This document shows positions 46,467 to 54,559 of a DNA stretch of 64,000 nt, one piece after another. The stretch is from assembly GCA_016841945.1 (NCBI GenBank), contig JAENYC010000009.1:46165-110164 (forward strand), read 5' to 3'. The DNA is from Haloplasma contractile. Its GTDB lineage: Bacteria; Bacillota_I; Bacilli_A; Haloplasmatales; Haloplasmataceae. Within the stretch, counting starts at the first letter, position 1; each line of letters begins with the position of its first letter. The notes under the pieces were generated by a model, which searched no databases, had not been told where the DNA came from, and saw only the letters and a list, made by a program, of their open reading frames with translations. Both the position numbers and the translations under genes were made by a program.

Positions 46467-46871
46467 CTACTTTTTCATATCTTGTTTACTAAATCCAAAA
46501 GGTAATAAATCTACCTTTTTTACTATTTTAATATCTTTGTTTAAATTAGTAAGAATAATTTCAGTGTCCTCATTTACTAGTTCACTGATAACTTGTCTAC
46601 AAGCACCACATGGTGAAATATAAGAATCCGTATCTCCTACAACGACCATTTTTACAATATCATCTTGACGGTAACCTTTTGAATAAGCTGAAAAAAGTGC
46701 ACTGCGCTCTGCACAAATGGTTAAACCATAAGAAGCATTTTCAATATTACTCCCCGTAATAATAGTGCCATCTTTTAATAATAAACTACATCCAACATTA
46801 AAATTTGAATACGGTGTATAAGCTTTATTCATCGCTTCAATCGCTTGATGAATTAATGCTTCTCTATCCAT
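46467..46871 (-). CDS. cdd: Cytidine deaminase
   Basis: Deaminates cytidine and deoxycytidine for pyrimidine salvage. The 134-aa protein shows GSNIENASYGLTICAERSAL, with the zinc Cys and the catalytic Glu, and SPCGACRQVISE with the other two zinc Cys (tetrameric type). AGGAG lies before the ATG. It is five bases downstream of ybeY; dgkA and pgpH, found between them in Bacillus, are absent. Confidence 0.95.
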   Translation of the reverse strand: MDREALIHQAIEAMNKAYTPYSNFNVGCSLLLKDGTIITGSNIENASYGLTICAERSALFSAYSKGYRQDDIVKMVVVGDTDSYISPCGACRQVISELVNEDTEIILTNLNKDIKIVKKVDLLPFGFSKQDMKK

Positions 46872-46876
46872 ATTTA

Positions 46877-47320
46877 TTACTCCTCTCTTTTTATATCAAG
46901 TTTGTTTAAAATCACTTCTTGTTTTCTATTCATCATCTCTTCATCTTTCTTATTTTGGTGATCATATCCTAATAAATGGAGCAGTCCATGACAAGCTAAA
47001 AAACAAAGTTCTCTTTTCTCACTATGTTTGTAATTTTTTGCTTGTTCTTTCATCCTTTCTATACAGATAAAAATATCACCTAAAATGTCATTTTGTATAT
47101 GATCGACTAAAGGAAATGATAAAACATCGGTTACTTTATCTACCTTTCGATATTGTTTATTAATATTCTTAATTTTTTCGCTAGTGACAAATACAACACT
47201 CATTTCATAAATCCTATCGATCCCTTCTTGTTTCATCGTCTCATTAAATACTTGTGTGAGCAGTTTATCAAAACCTGATATGTCAAATTCTGTTTCATTA
47301 ATATATGTAATATCTATCAA
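46877..47320 (-). CDS. ybeY: Endoribonuclease YbeY
   Basis: Metal-dependent RNase for 16S rRNA maturation and ribosome quality control. The 147-aa protein has the zinc motif HGLLHLLGYDH and the helix RKVDKVTDVLSFP. The frame extends to 47341, but a TTG at 47320 with GAGGGG six bases upstream gives the usual start (IDITYINETEF); this overlaps neither side badly and follows the phoH stop directly. Confidence 0.93.
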   Translation of the reverse strand: MIDITYINETEFDISGFDKLLTQVFNETMKQEGIDRIYEMSVVFVTSEKIKNINKQYRKVDKVTDVLSFPLVDHIQNDILGDIFICIERMKEQAKNYKHSEKRELCFLACHGLLHLLGYDHQNKKDEEMMNRKQEVILNKLDIKREE

Positions 47321-47321
47321 A

Positions 47322-48302
47322 TTACCCCTCGTTTCTTTCAAAGTTTTCGTAACGATCTAATACCTTTTGAACAAGTGGGTGTCTAATGACATCGGATACA
47401 TCAAATTGACAAATCGCAATATTATCAATATCTTTTAAAATATGTATCGCATTGATCAAACCTGAATTAACACCTCTAGGTAAATCTATTTGAGAAATAT
47501 CTCCTGTAACAACCATTTTAGAATTAAACCCTAAACGAGTTAAAAACATTTTCATTTGTTGTTCAGTTGTATTTTGTGCCTCATCTAATATGACAAAGGC
47601 ATCTTCTAAAGTTCTTCCCCTCATATAAGCAAGCGGAGCAATCTCAATCGTTCCTTTTTCGATTAAAGCATCCGTGTTTTCTGGGCCTAATGAATCATGA
47701 AGTGCATCATATAAAGGACGTAAATATGGGTCTACCTTCTCTTTTAAATCACCTGGTAAAAAGCCTAAGCTCTCCCCAGCTTCAACCGCTGGTCTTGTTA
47801 AAATAATTCGTTTTACATCTTGCGCTTTTAAAGATGTGACACCTTTTACTACTGCCAAATAAGTTTTACCTGTTCCAGCAGGACCAACCCCAAATACAAG
47901 ATCATGAGATTCAATGGCCCTTATATATTTTTTTTGATTAAATGTTTTGGCACTGATTGATTTGCCTGTATGATGTTTTCCAACAATAATTTTATTTCGA
48001 TAAATAGAAATTAAATCTTCTAATTTATCTTGTTCTAACATCTTAAAACTATATAATATATCTCGTTCATTAATATTATTTTCGTATTTGATAATTGTTT
48101 GTAATGTTTTTAATATTTTCAACAATTGATCTTTTTTTTCATCATCCAATGATTCCGATACTAAAATTTTTTCTCCACGAGTAATAATTTTAATTTCAAA
48201 ATAATCTTCTAACAACTTAATGTTTCGATCATGTGTGCCTATGATTGTGATGGATTCTTCAATACTATTAAATCTAAATTCAAGTTCAATGTAATTACTC
48301 AT
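47322..48302 (-). CDS. phoH: PhoH-like ATPase
   Basis: P-loop ATPase of the PhoH family, thought to be an RNA helicase-like partner of YbeY. The 326-aa protein has a KH-like N-terminal region, Walker A GPAGTGKTYLAVV, RPAVEAGESLGFLPGD, Walker B AFVILDEAQNTT and TGDISQIDLPRG. AAAGGAG lies before the ATG. It overlaps yqfD by eight bases. Confidence 0.94.
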   Translation of the reverse strand: MSNYIELEFRFNSIEESITIIGTHDRNIKLLEDYFEIKIITRGEKILVSESLDDEKKDQLLKILKTLQTIIKYENNINERDILYSFKMLEQDKLEDLISIYRNKIIVGKHHTGKSISAKTFNQKKYIRAIESHDLVFGVGPAGTGKTYLAVVKGVTSLKAQDVKRIILTRPAVEAGESLGFLPGDLKEKVDPYLRPLYDALHDSLGPENTDALIEKGTIEIAPLAYMRGRTLEDAFVILDEAQNTTEQQMKMFLTRLGFNSKMVVTGDISQIDLPRGVNSGLINAIHILKDIDNIAICQFDVSDVIRHPLVQKVLDRYENFERNEG

Positions 48303-49461
48303 TCAATGCTCTCCTTTGAAAAATTGCGATATTTTCATAAGTTCTAACAAAGATTTTATAATAATAATTATCTTCATCCTCATTTTGATTGATACATTCA
48401 ATACTTAATATCTTATCTTCTTCTTTAAATTGCTGTGACATTTGATATCGTATGGTTGAAACTGCATAATCTAATGCCGTCGATTCATCATATACATTTA
48501 TTATATCATCTTTTTCCAAATAATGTATTTTTTTTACACCGATTGGTATTTTATATGAAAATATTTTAAGATATTCATAACTAATATCTTTATCATAGTT
48601 ATCATATTTTATTTTACTTGGTTTATAAGTAAAATCAAGACCAAATAGAGAAAATCTTTTCTCTAAACTAATATTTCCTGTATATTCTGTTACACTTGTT
48701 TTTTTAGGGACAACGATGGTCTTTGTATACCACACCTCAGCATACACTTCTCCACTTGCAGGAATATAAAATTCACTTTCATCTTGATTTCTATATCGTA
48801 AATTCCCTGTTACTAATACTTGGCCTTTTTTGACATATTGATTTTGTTCGATAAGTGGTATACCATGCGTAACTTGAAAGAATTTAATTAACCCATCTTT
48901 GTTGGCAATTAAATCACCATAACCTTCTATATGTTCTATTTGTTTATTAATAATACTTGGTTCTAATATTTTTACATTTAATACACAACCATCTCTTTTT
49001 ACTGAAACCCATTCAAAATGACTAAATTCTTTTCGTAAAATCAAGTTTATATCATTGATATCACTTCTCATAAAATTAAGTCCATATACTGAATACATAT
49101 GTCTTGATATTATATCTTCAATTCTATCATTATCTTTAGTATGTGTAGAAAATGAAATTTCTTTAATAGTAAGCGTATTGGCATAGATAATTAATAAAAA
49201 AAGTATGATCCCTACAAATACACTTAAGTGCCTGATTAATAAAAAATAGAAATGCTTAATACCTTGATATGAAATAATTTGATATTCAATATGTGATTTT
49301 TTTAATAATTCTAAATCTTTTTCTAACAGTCGTAAATAAAAAAAATCATGCACTTGCTTAATGATTTTAACTTTATATGAGAATAATTGATTAATTTTTA
49401 ATAAATTCTCTTTTTTGATTTTAATGATGACAGAAAAAAAAATTTGATTATTGACCATCAT
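48295..49461 (-). CDS. yqfD: YqfD-like sporulation membrane protein
   Basis: A 388-aa protein with a single membrane helix (about residues 93-113) and a large outside part. FEWVSVKRDGCVLNVKILEP and LIANKDGLIKFFQVTHGIP are close to YqfD hallmarks, followed by GQVLVTGNLRY. In spore formers YqfD is a mother-cell-expressed protein needed for sporulation. GGAG lies before the ATG at 49461. It overlaps yqfC by 14 bases or less. The organism otherwise shows reduced sporulation genes here. Confidence 0.88.
   Translation of the reverse strand: MMVNNQIFFSVIIKIKKENLLKINQLFSYKVKIIKQVHDFFYLRLLEKDLELLKKSHIEYQIISYQGIKHFYFLLIRHLSVFVGIILFLLIIYANTLTIKEISFSTHTKDNDRIEDIISRHMYSVYGLNFMRSDINDINLILRKEFSHFEWVSVKRDGCVLNVKILEPSIINKQIEHIEGYGDLIANKDGLIKFFQVTHGIPLIEQNQYVKKGQVLVTGNLRYRNQDESEFYIPASGEVYAEVWYTKTIVVPKKTSVTEYTGNISLEKRFSLFGLDFTYKPSKIKYDNYDKDISYEYLKIFSYKIPIGVKKIHYLEKDDIINVYDESTALDYAVSTIRYQMSQQFKEEDKILSIECINQNEDEDNYYYKIFVRTYENIAIFQRRALNE
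48340..48420 (-). other. Helix-rich tail of YqfD, low-complexity segment
   Basis: Within yqfD a stretch coding for QNEDEDNYYYKIFVRTYENI forms the last beta hairpin of the protein. It is listed only because the Glu/Asp/Tyr run differs from the rest of the gene; no separate function is claimed. Confidence 0.3.
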
Positions 49462-49717
49462 TCACATCTCCTAAGTTCACATCTATTATATCACCAGATA
49501 TTTCAACAAAATATTTACTGATTGTCACAATTTTTAAATGTTGACCTTTAATGGTCACTTTCGCAAATTTTATTAATGTATCTCCTATTTCATATATTTC
49601 TTTATAATTTTGAATATAAATTTTTTTTCTATTAACAATGGTTATTTTTTCAACATTTAAAAACATTTCATCATTTGCATTTTTAAGCTTTGAAAATATT
49701 TGAGAAATTTTACTCAT
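49448..49717 (-). CDS. yqfC: YqfC/YabP family protein
   Basis: An 89-aa protein with the YabP/YqfC fold: EKITIVNRKKIYIQNYKEI, then TLIKFAKVTIKGQHLKIVTI and a final strand ISGDIIDV. In spore formers this family takes part in coat or cortex steps and is encoded beside yqfD, as here. The ATG at 49717 has GGTGAT upstream; a TTG at 49723 is in frame. The first gene of the yqfC-yqfD-phoH-ybeY-cdd-era run. Confidence 0.87.
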   Translation of the reverse strand: MSKISQIFSKLKNANDEMFLNVEKITIVNRKKIYIQNYKEIYEIGDTLIKFAKVTIKGQHLKIVTISKYFVEISGDIIDVNLGDVNDGQ

Positions 49718-49769
49718 AATCAATCACCTAAAACATTATATGAGTAAAATAAGTTCAATAAAACAAAAA

Positions 49770-49807
49770 ACCTCAACTAATAACCAATAATAGTTATCAT
49801 TTGAGGT
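49770..49807 (-). terminator. Terminator after the rhomboid gene
   Basis: ACCTCAA and TTGAGGT with inner ATAAC/GTTAT pairs form a long hairpin; six T follow on the minus strand. Confidence 0.8.
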
Positions 49808-49812
49808 ATTAT

Positions 49813-50952
49813 TTACTTCAAACCGATTGAGATGGATAAACTGATTAAAATAAAAACAAAAACAAGCGCAAGAATACGATGTATTAGATTACCATTTTTA
49901 ACCTTTGGAATACCTACTATAAAAGATGACACAAATCCTGTAAACAATGCACCTATTAAAGAGACTAAACTAATGACATCACCAAACAAGAGAATAATAA
50001 ATAATAAGATACTATTAAATATAAGAATTCTTTTGATAGTATAGGCTAAAAATCTCCTAAATAAGATTGCAACGTAAATAAAAGAACCTACATAAGTAAA
50101 AACCATTGGTGTAAATCCAACAGGATATTCACTTAAATTAAGAAAGGCAAGGAGTAGAGAATTTGAAAATATCATGGTGAGAAAAATAATCATTAAGTAC
50201 CTGATAGAACCATAAATTTTTTCTAATCGAATACCAAAGCTAAAGATGAAAAATAAACTGATAATAAGTTGTAATATACTATATTCAAATAAATGATTCG
50301 TCAGAAGAGTATGATAATATCCTTTCCTAAGATTTTCTTTTGTAAGAATAATATGTGACAAAGGATTGTGATTAGCTAATGTATAAAAGAAATAAACACC
50401 TATGATAACTAAAGCTAGGAGTATACTAACATAAAATTGTTTTTTATTAAATACTGCACTTATTTTTTTGGCATAAGAGATGCTTAAAGCATTTAATCGA
50501 ACTGACAGTGTGTCAAAATCTAAATCCAGACGATAATCTAATAAATTAGGATAAATAGTTTTGATAATATCATGGTTAAATAACTGTTCTTTATCAGTTG
50601 CATTGATGATGTCAACATTATCGGGAATGATTATCTTAGATGTATTCATATCGCAATTTGTAGCTAAGACTAATATTTGTTGATTAAAAAGCAAAAAGTT
50701 CTTTCTTAACTTTTTTTTAATCACTTCTAATTTATCCAATAATGATTCAATATTTACATCATTAAACAGTGGTTTTGAATAGATATATATAATATTATAA
50801 TAATCATGATTAAAATTTTCTAATATTTTTTCTTGAAAGTTAAAAATGGTATAGTCTTGTTTGTCCATAAAATAATGCACCAAGTTAAAAGAATAATTTT
50901 CAAGCGTCGTATTTTTAATCATAAACGAACTTGATATTCTTTTAAAATCCAT
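49813..50952 (-). CDS. Rhomboid-fold membrane protein lacking catalytic residues
   Basis: A 379-aa protein with a cytoplasmic N-terminal part (about 165 aa) and six or seven membrane helices resembling the GluP (YqgP) type of rhomboid protease: NHLFEYSILQLIISLF, FGIRLEKIYGSIRYL and a later VGFTPMVFTYVGSF in the GASG position. The nucleophile Ser is Thr, and the catalytic His of the sixth helix (usually GHxGGL) is missing from SLIGALFTGFVSSF. It should be a pseudoprotease. GGGGGTG precedes two ATG; the second (50952) has better spacing. It lies four bases after rluD. Confidence 0.75.
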   Translation of the reverse strand: MDFKRISSSFMIKNTTLENYSFNLVHYFMDKQDYTIFNFQEKILENFNHDYYNIIYIYSKPLFNDVNIESLLDKLEVIKKKLRKNFLLFNQQILVLATNCDMNTSKIIIPDNVDIINATDKEQLFNHDIIKTIYPNLLDYRLDLDFDTLSVRLNALSISYAKKISAVFNKKQFYVSILLALVIIGVYFFYTLANHNPLSHIILTKENLRKGYYHTLLTNHLFEYSILQLIISLFFIFSFGIRLEKIYGSIRYLMIIFLTMIFSNSLLLAFLNLSEYPVGFTPMVFTYVGSFIYVAILFRRFLAYTIKRILIFNSILLFIILLFGDVISLVSLIGALFTGFVSSFIVGIPKVKNGNLIHRILALVFVFILISLSISIGLK

Positions 50953-50956
50953 CATA

Positions 50957-51883
50957 TCACCCCCTATGAGTTTTATATTTATGACGTGATTTCTCTAAAA
51001 ATGTTTGAAAATATTTTGGAAGTGGCGACTCAAATTCTAAATATTGTTCTGATTTAGGGTGAACAAATCCCAATAAGGCAGCATGAAGAAATTGCCCATG
51101 TTTTGAAACGACTTTTTTAGGACCATATTTTTCATCACCAACTAAAGGATATCCAATATAACTTAAATGTACACGAATTTGATGGGTTCTTCCTGTTTCT
51201 AATTTACAACAGATAAGTGTATATGGACCAATTCTTTCTAATACTTCAAAATGAGTAACGGCATTACGTCCCCCAGCGATTACAGCCATTCTCTTGCGAT
51301 GTTTTTTATCCCGTCCAATTGGTGCATCAATCGTTCCTTTATTATGTTTAATCACACCATGACACAACGCGTAATAAACCCGTTTAGATGTTTTATTCTT
51401 AAATTGTTGTGCTAAGAACTGATGGGCGTTATCATTTTTTGCCATGACAATAAGACCCGATGTATCTTTATCAATTCGATGGACAACACCAGGACGACAT
51501 ACACCATTTATTCCTGATAAATCATCACAATGATATAATGCTGCATTTACAAGGGTACCGGATAGATGACCATTAGCAGGATGAACTACCATTCCAGTTG
51601 GTTTATTTACAACAATCACATCTTCATCTTCATAATATATGTCAAGTGGAATATCTTCTGGTTTAATCTCAGATATTTCGGGATCCTTCACTTTAATTGA
51701 GATAATTTCTCCCCAATTGACCCGATAACTTGGTTTTTCTAATGTTTTATTCACAAATACCAATTCCTCTTCAATCATCTTTTTAATTTGATTCCGAGAA
51801 AAATCTTTAAATTTTGTCGCAATTAATTTATCTAGTCGTTCGTTTTGATCTGCTTCTTGTACAATATAAATTAAAGTTTCCAT
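50957..51883 (-). CDS. rluD: Ribosomal large subunit pseudouridine synthase (RluD/YlyB)
   Basis: Makes pseudouridines in 23S rRNA. The 308-aa protein has an N-terminal S4 domain (RLDKLIATKFKDFSRNQIKK), the catalytic HRIDKDTSGLIVMAKN with the Asp nucleophile, and LETGRTHQIRVHL. GGGTGAT precedes the ATG. The lspA-rluD pair is common in Firmicutes (lspA-ylyB). Confidence 0.95.
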   Translation of the reverse strand: METLIYIVQEADQNERLDKLIATKFKDFSRNQIKKMIEEELVFVNKTLEKPSYRVNWGEIISIKVKDPEISEIKPEDIPLDIYYEDEDVIVVNKPTGMVVHPANGHLSGTLVNAALYHCDDLSGINGVCRPGVVHRIDKDTSGLIVMAKNDNAHQFLAQQFKNKTSKRVYYALCHGVIKHNKGTIDAPIGRDKKHRKRMAVIAGGRNAVTHFEVLERIGPYTLICCKLETGRTHQIRVHLSYIGYPLVGDEKYGPKKVVSKHGQFLHAALLGFVHPKSEQYLEFESPLPKYFQTFLEKSRHKYKTHRG

Positions 51884-51901
51884 TATATCACCCTTAGTTG
51901 C

Positions 51902-52333
51902 TTATAAAATCACAGTAAAAATAATTCCAATCATCCCTAAAAATAAGAAAAAATCAGCAAAGTTAAAAATAGGTAAATCATATCCAAAAAGACGAAAATC
52001 TAAAAAATCTACAACCGCTTTTCTTATTAATCTATCCATTAGATTACCAATTGTACCGGAGATTATTAACATTAAAGTAATCGTATATAGGGTTAGTTGA
52101 TTCTCCATAATTAAAAAATAGAAAAGAATCATTCCGATTAAAACTGAAATAATTGTAAAAAGCGATGTTTGACCTTTTAATGTTCCAAAGGCTGCGCCAT
52201 TATTTCGAATAAATGTCAAGCGAAAAAATTTAGGATTAACTTCAACCGATTGACCTTCTTCTATATATTTAACGATATAGTATTTACTAATTTGATCAAT
52301 AAAAATGAATATAATAATAAATATATAAATCAA
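51902..52333 (-). CDS. lspA: Lipoprotein signal peptidase
   Basis: Membrane aspartyl peptidase that cleaves diacylated prolipoproteins. The 143-aa protein has four membrane helices and the catalytic Asp motifs GTIGNLMDRLIRKAVVDFLDF-like (Asp in the VVDF part) and FNFADFF, plus RNNGAAFG. The frame extends to an ATG at 52348, but GGAGG lies within that extension and points to the TTG at 52333. The acidic lipoprotein at 37.9 kb is one likely client. Confidence 0.93.
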   Translation of the reverse strand: MIYIFIIIFIFIDQISKYYIVKYIEEGQSVEVNPKFFRLTFIRNNGAAFGTLKGQTSLFTIISVLIGMILFYFLIMENQLTLYTITLMLIISGTIGNLMDRLIRKAVVDFLDFRLFGYDLPIFNFADFFLFLGMIGIIFTVIL

Positions 52334-52348
52334 GAGTTCTACCTCCAT

Positions 52349-52714
52349 CTATATATAGATTGATTTAATATAGAAATATACTTTTATAATAATCAATGAT
52401 AATATAATAGCTTCAATATATAAATAATGATAGATGTATTTTAAATTAAGATTCTCATTATTTTTATTATATGGGTATTGTTTATAAATGTAAGAAAAAC
52501 TTAAATAATAACTCACTACAGTTGAGGTTATCATAACAAAAATAAATGTATATTCAGTTATGTATTGAGAAATATAAATATTTGCGAAAAAAGCAATGAT
52601 TAAAGAATTAATAAACATCATTAATAGACGTGTCAAATTTAATAAGTCCCTGAATTTTTTACTTTTATAGGTGTTTTGATAAATATTTTTAACAATCTTT
52701 ACGATTTTATCCAT
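52349..52714 (-). CDS. Small membrane protein of unknown function
   Basis: A 121-aa protein with three or four hydrophobic segments (about 33-55, 60-82 and 95-118) separated by short Lys/Tyr/Asn-rich loops. No family recognised. The ATG at 52714 overlaps the ylbL stop by eight bases and has TTGGAG upstream; the frame is open further but without a ribosome site. It lies between ylbL and lspA, and probably co-transcribed with both. Confidence 0.6.
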   Translation of the reverse strand: MDKIVKIVKNIYQNTYKSKKFRDLLNLTRLLMMFINSLIIAFFANIYISQYITEYTFIFVMITSTVVSYYLSFSYIYKQYPYNKNNENLNLKYIYHYLYIEAIILSLIIIKVYFYIKSIYI

Positions 52715-53756
52715 AATGCTCCAATAAATAATTAATCGCATCATCTAAAGTTTTAACAGGGACAATAATCATATCTGATTTCATGATGTCTCTTGCTTTT
52801 AAAGCATCTTTATAATTGTTGCGAGGCCCTTCCTTTGTATTATAATCATAATCAGGTGCAAAGAAGATATCCACATCTGCTTTACAAGCGCCAAATACTT
52901 TTTGTTCAACTCCACCTATAATGCCCACTTCTCCAGCTAAATTAATTGTTCCAGTACCCGCTATTTTCAAACCAAATGTTATATCAATAGGGGTTAACAT
53001 GTTATAAATACTTAAGGTTTGTATAAAACCAGCTGAAGGTCCAAAACCAGAAGTATCAATTAAATCAAATGGAGGAGAAGATTCTTCAGGTTTAAATTCA
53101 TAATTTGTATAGGTGTAATCTTTATATATTCCCAATATACACTGATTTTCTCTTTTTTCTTTTTCTATATCGAATGTAATTTCCTTTTCATCTCTTATAA
53201 CAGTTAAATAAAAAGGTTCATAACAATCAAAATCACTCAAAATATTTGAAACTTCCTCATAATTATGTACTTCTGTATTATTTATCTTAATAATAATATC
53301 TCCTACTTCTAGGGATTCATATGAAGGTGTATCAACAATACGATTGATAATGACTATACCATTTTCAGTATATTTTATATCTTTTCCAGCTCTATCGTAG
53401 GCGACGATAAGAGAAGTATAAATTGAATTCAATTTATGTAAATGACTGATTTTATTCAACTCTTTAATAGGTGTTTTACTTTCTACCTTTCCCATCTTCC
53501 GAATCTCTGCTTTTTTGTTAAACTTACCAAGCATATATTGAAATGGACTAGTCTTCGTCACAACAGATACATAAGAAGAATTAAATGAGCCACTTGAAGG
53601 ATAAGGGTTTTCAAAGGTAACAAATTCTTCAGCACTATTAACTCCACCCGGTAAATAGACTTCATATGACATTGGATAAGCAAAAAAGACCATTGCTATA
53701 ACATAAAGAATGACATATGTAATGACACTTTTATAATGTGTTTTGATCCAATTCAT
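52707..53756 (-). CDS. ylbL: Lon-like PDZ protease YlbL
   Basis: Membrane-anchored S16 peptidase. The 349-aa protein has an N-terminal membrane helix, a PDZ domain (VDTPSYESLEVGDIIIKINN) and a Lon catalytic domain with Ser in GFGPSAGFIQTLSIYN and Lys in GGVEQKVFGACKA. In Bacillus YlbL degrades the cell-division inhibitor YneA after DNA damage; the target here is unknown. The ATG at 53756 has AGGTGA upstream. Five bases after comEB. Confidence 0.92.
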   Translation of the reverse strand: MNWIKTHYKSVITYVILYVIAMVFFAYPMSYEVYLPGGVNSAEEFVTFENPYPSSGSFNSSYVSVVTKTSPFQYMLGKFNKKAEIRKMGKVESKTPIKELNKISHLHKLNSIYTSLIVAYDRAGKDIKYTENGIVIINRIVDTPSYESLEVGDIIIKINNTEVHNYEEVSNILSDFDCYEPFYLTVIRDEKEITFDIEKEKRENQCILGIYKDYTYTNYEFKPEESSPPFDLIDTSGFGPSAGFIQTLSIYNMLTPIDITFGLKIAGTGTINLAGEVGIIGGVEQKVFGACKADVDIFFAPDYDYNTKEGPRNNYKDALKARDIMKSDMIIVPVKTLDDAINYLLEHYG

Positions 53757-53761
53757 CACAA

Positions 53762-54232
53762 TCACCTACTTATAATATTAATATCTATATCATTAAATAA
53801 TCGATATTTAACATTGCATGAATCAAACATCCTTTTTGAAGCAATAATAGAATCTGTTTGATCATATTTATTATCATAATAGACAATTTCTTTTATTCCA
53901 CTTTGTATAATCAATTTTGCACATTCATTACATGGGAATAATGTCACATACATAACGCAATCTTTTAAACTAGAAGTAGAGTTTAAAATTGCATTAGGTT
54001 CAGCATGAACAACATAAGGATATTTAGTATTTAACCATTCTCCATCTCTTGCCCAAGGATATTCTTTATCACTACACCCTATTGGTAACCCATTATAACC
54101 AATTCCTACTATTCTTTTGCTAGGATTAACAATACATGCACCGACTTGGGTATGTTCATCTTTACTTCTTTTAGCAGACAGAAACGCAATCCCCATAAAA
54201 TATTGATCCCATGATAGATAATTTTTACGCAT
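53762..54232 (-). CDS. comEB: dCMP deaminase (ComEB)
   Basis: Zinc-dependent deaminase that converts dCMP to dUMP. The 156-aa protein has the sites HAEPNAIL and FPCNECAKLII, and TQVGACIVNPSKRIVGIGYN at the start. In Bacillus the gene is in the comE locus, although the protein is dispensable for DNA uptake. GAGGTGAT precedes the ATG. Confidence 0.95.
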   Translation of the reverse strand: MRKNYLSWDQYFMGIAFLSAKRSKDEHTQVGACIVNPSKRIVGIGYNGLPIGCSDKEYPWARDGEWLNTKYPYVVHAEPNAILNSTSSLKDCVMYVTLFPCNECAKLIIQSGIKEIVYYDNKYDQTDSIIASKRMFDSCNVKYRLFNDIDINIISR

Positions 54233-54305
54233 AATATCACCTCATTAGTTTAGATTATACCATAAATTGGTGAAGTGATAAACAATATAATTATTTTATA
54301 GAAAA

Positions 54306-54328
54306 ACCTCTTATCCAAGATAAGAGGT
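54306..54328 (-). terminator. Terminator of the copper operon
   Basis: ACCTCTTATC and GATAAGAGGT form a perfect ten-base stem with a three-base loop, then T-rich minus strand. It ends the transcript HMA protein-copA-copZ. Confidence 0.85.
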
Positions 54329-54334
54329 CGATAT

Positions 54335-54544
54335 TTATTCAACACTAATGACCTGATAACCAGTTTCTGTTACAGCGTTTACTAACTCATTCTCAGACAC
54401 ATCATTTGTCGCTTCCACAGTAGCATCTTTACTTTTTAAATCTACTTTTACATGATTGACACCTTTAATCTCTTCTAACGCTTTTGTCACATGCATGACA
54501 CAATGTTTACAAGACATACCTTCAATCCTTAATTTTTTTATCAT
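54335..54544 (-). CDS. copZ: Copper chaperone CopZ
   Basis: A 69-aa heavy-metal-associated (HMA) domain that carries Cu(I) to CopA. GMSCKHCVMHVTKALEEI holds the CxxC site; the beta-alpha-beta-beta-alpha-beta pattern is complete with a final TGYQVISVE. The ATG at 54544 follows AAAGGAG by seven bases. It lies 15 bases downstream of copA. Confidence 0.94.
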   Translation of the reverse strand: MIKKLRIEGMSCKHCVMHVTKALEEIKGVNHVKVDLKSKDATVEATNDVSENELVNAVTETGYQVISVE

Positions 54545-54559
54545 CACTAAACTCCTTTA

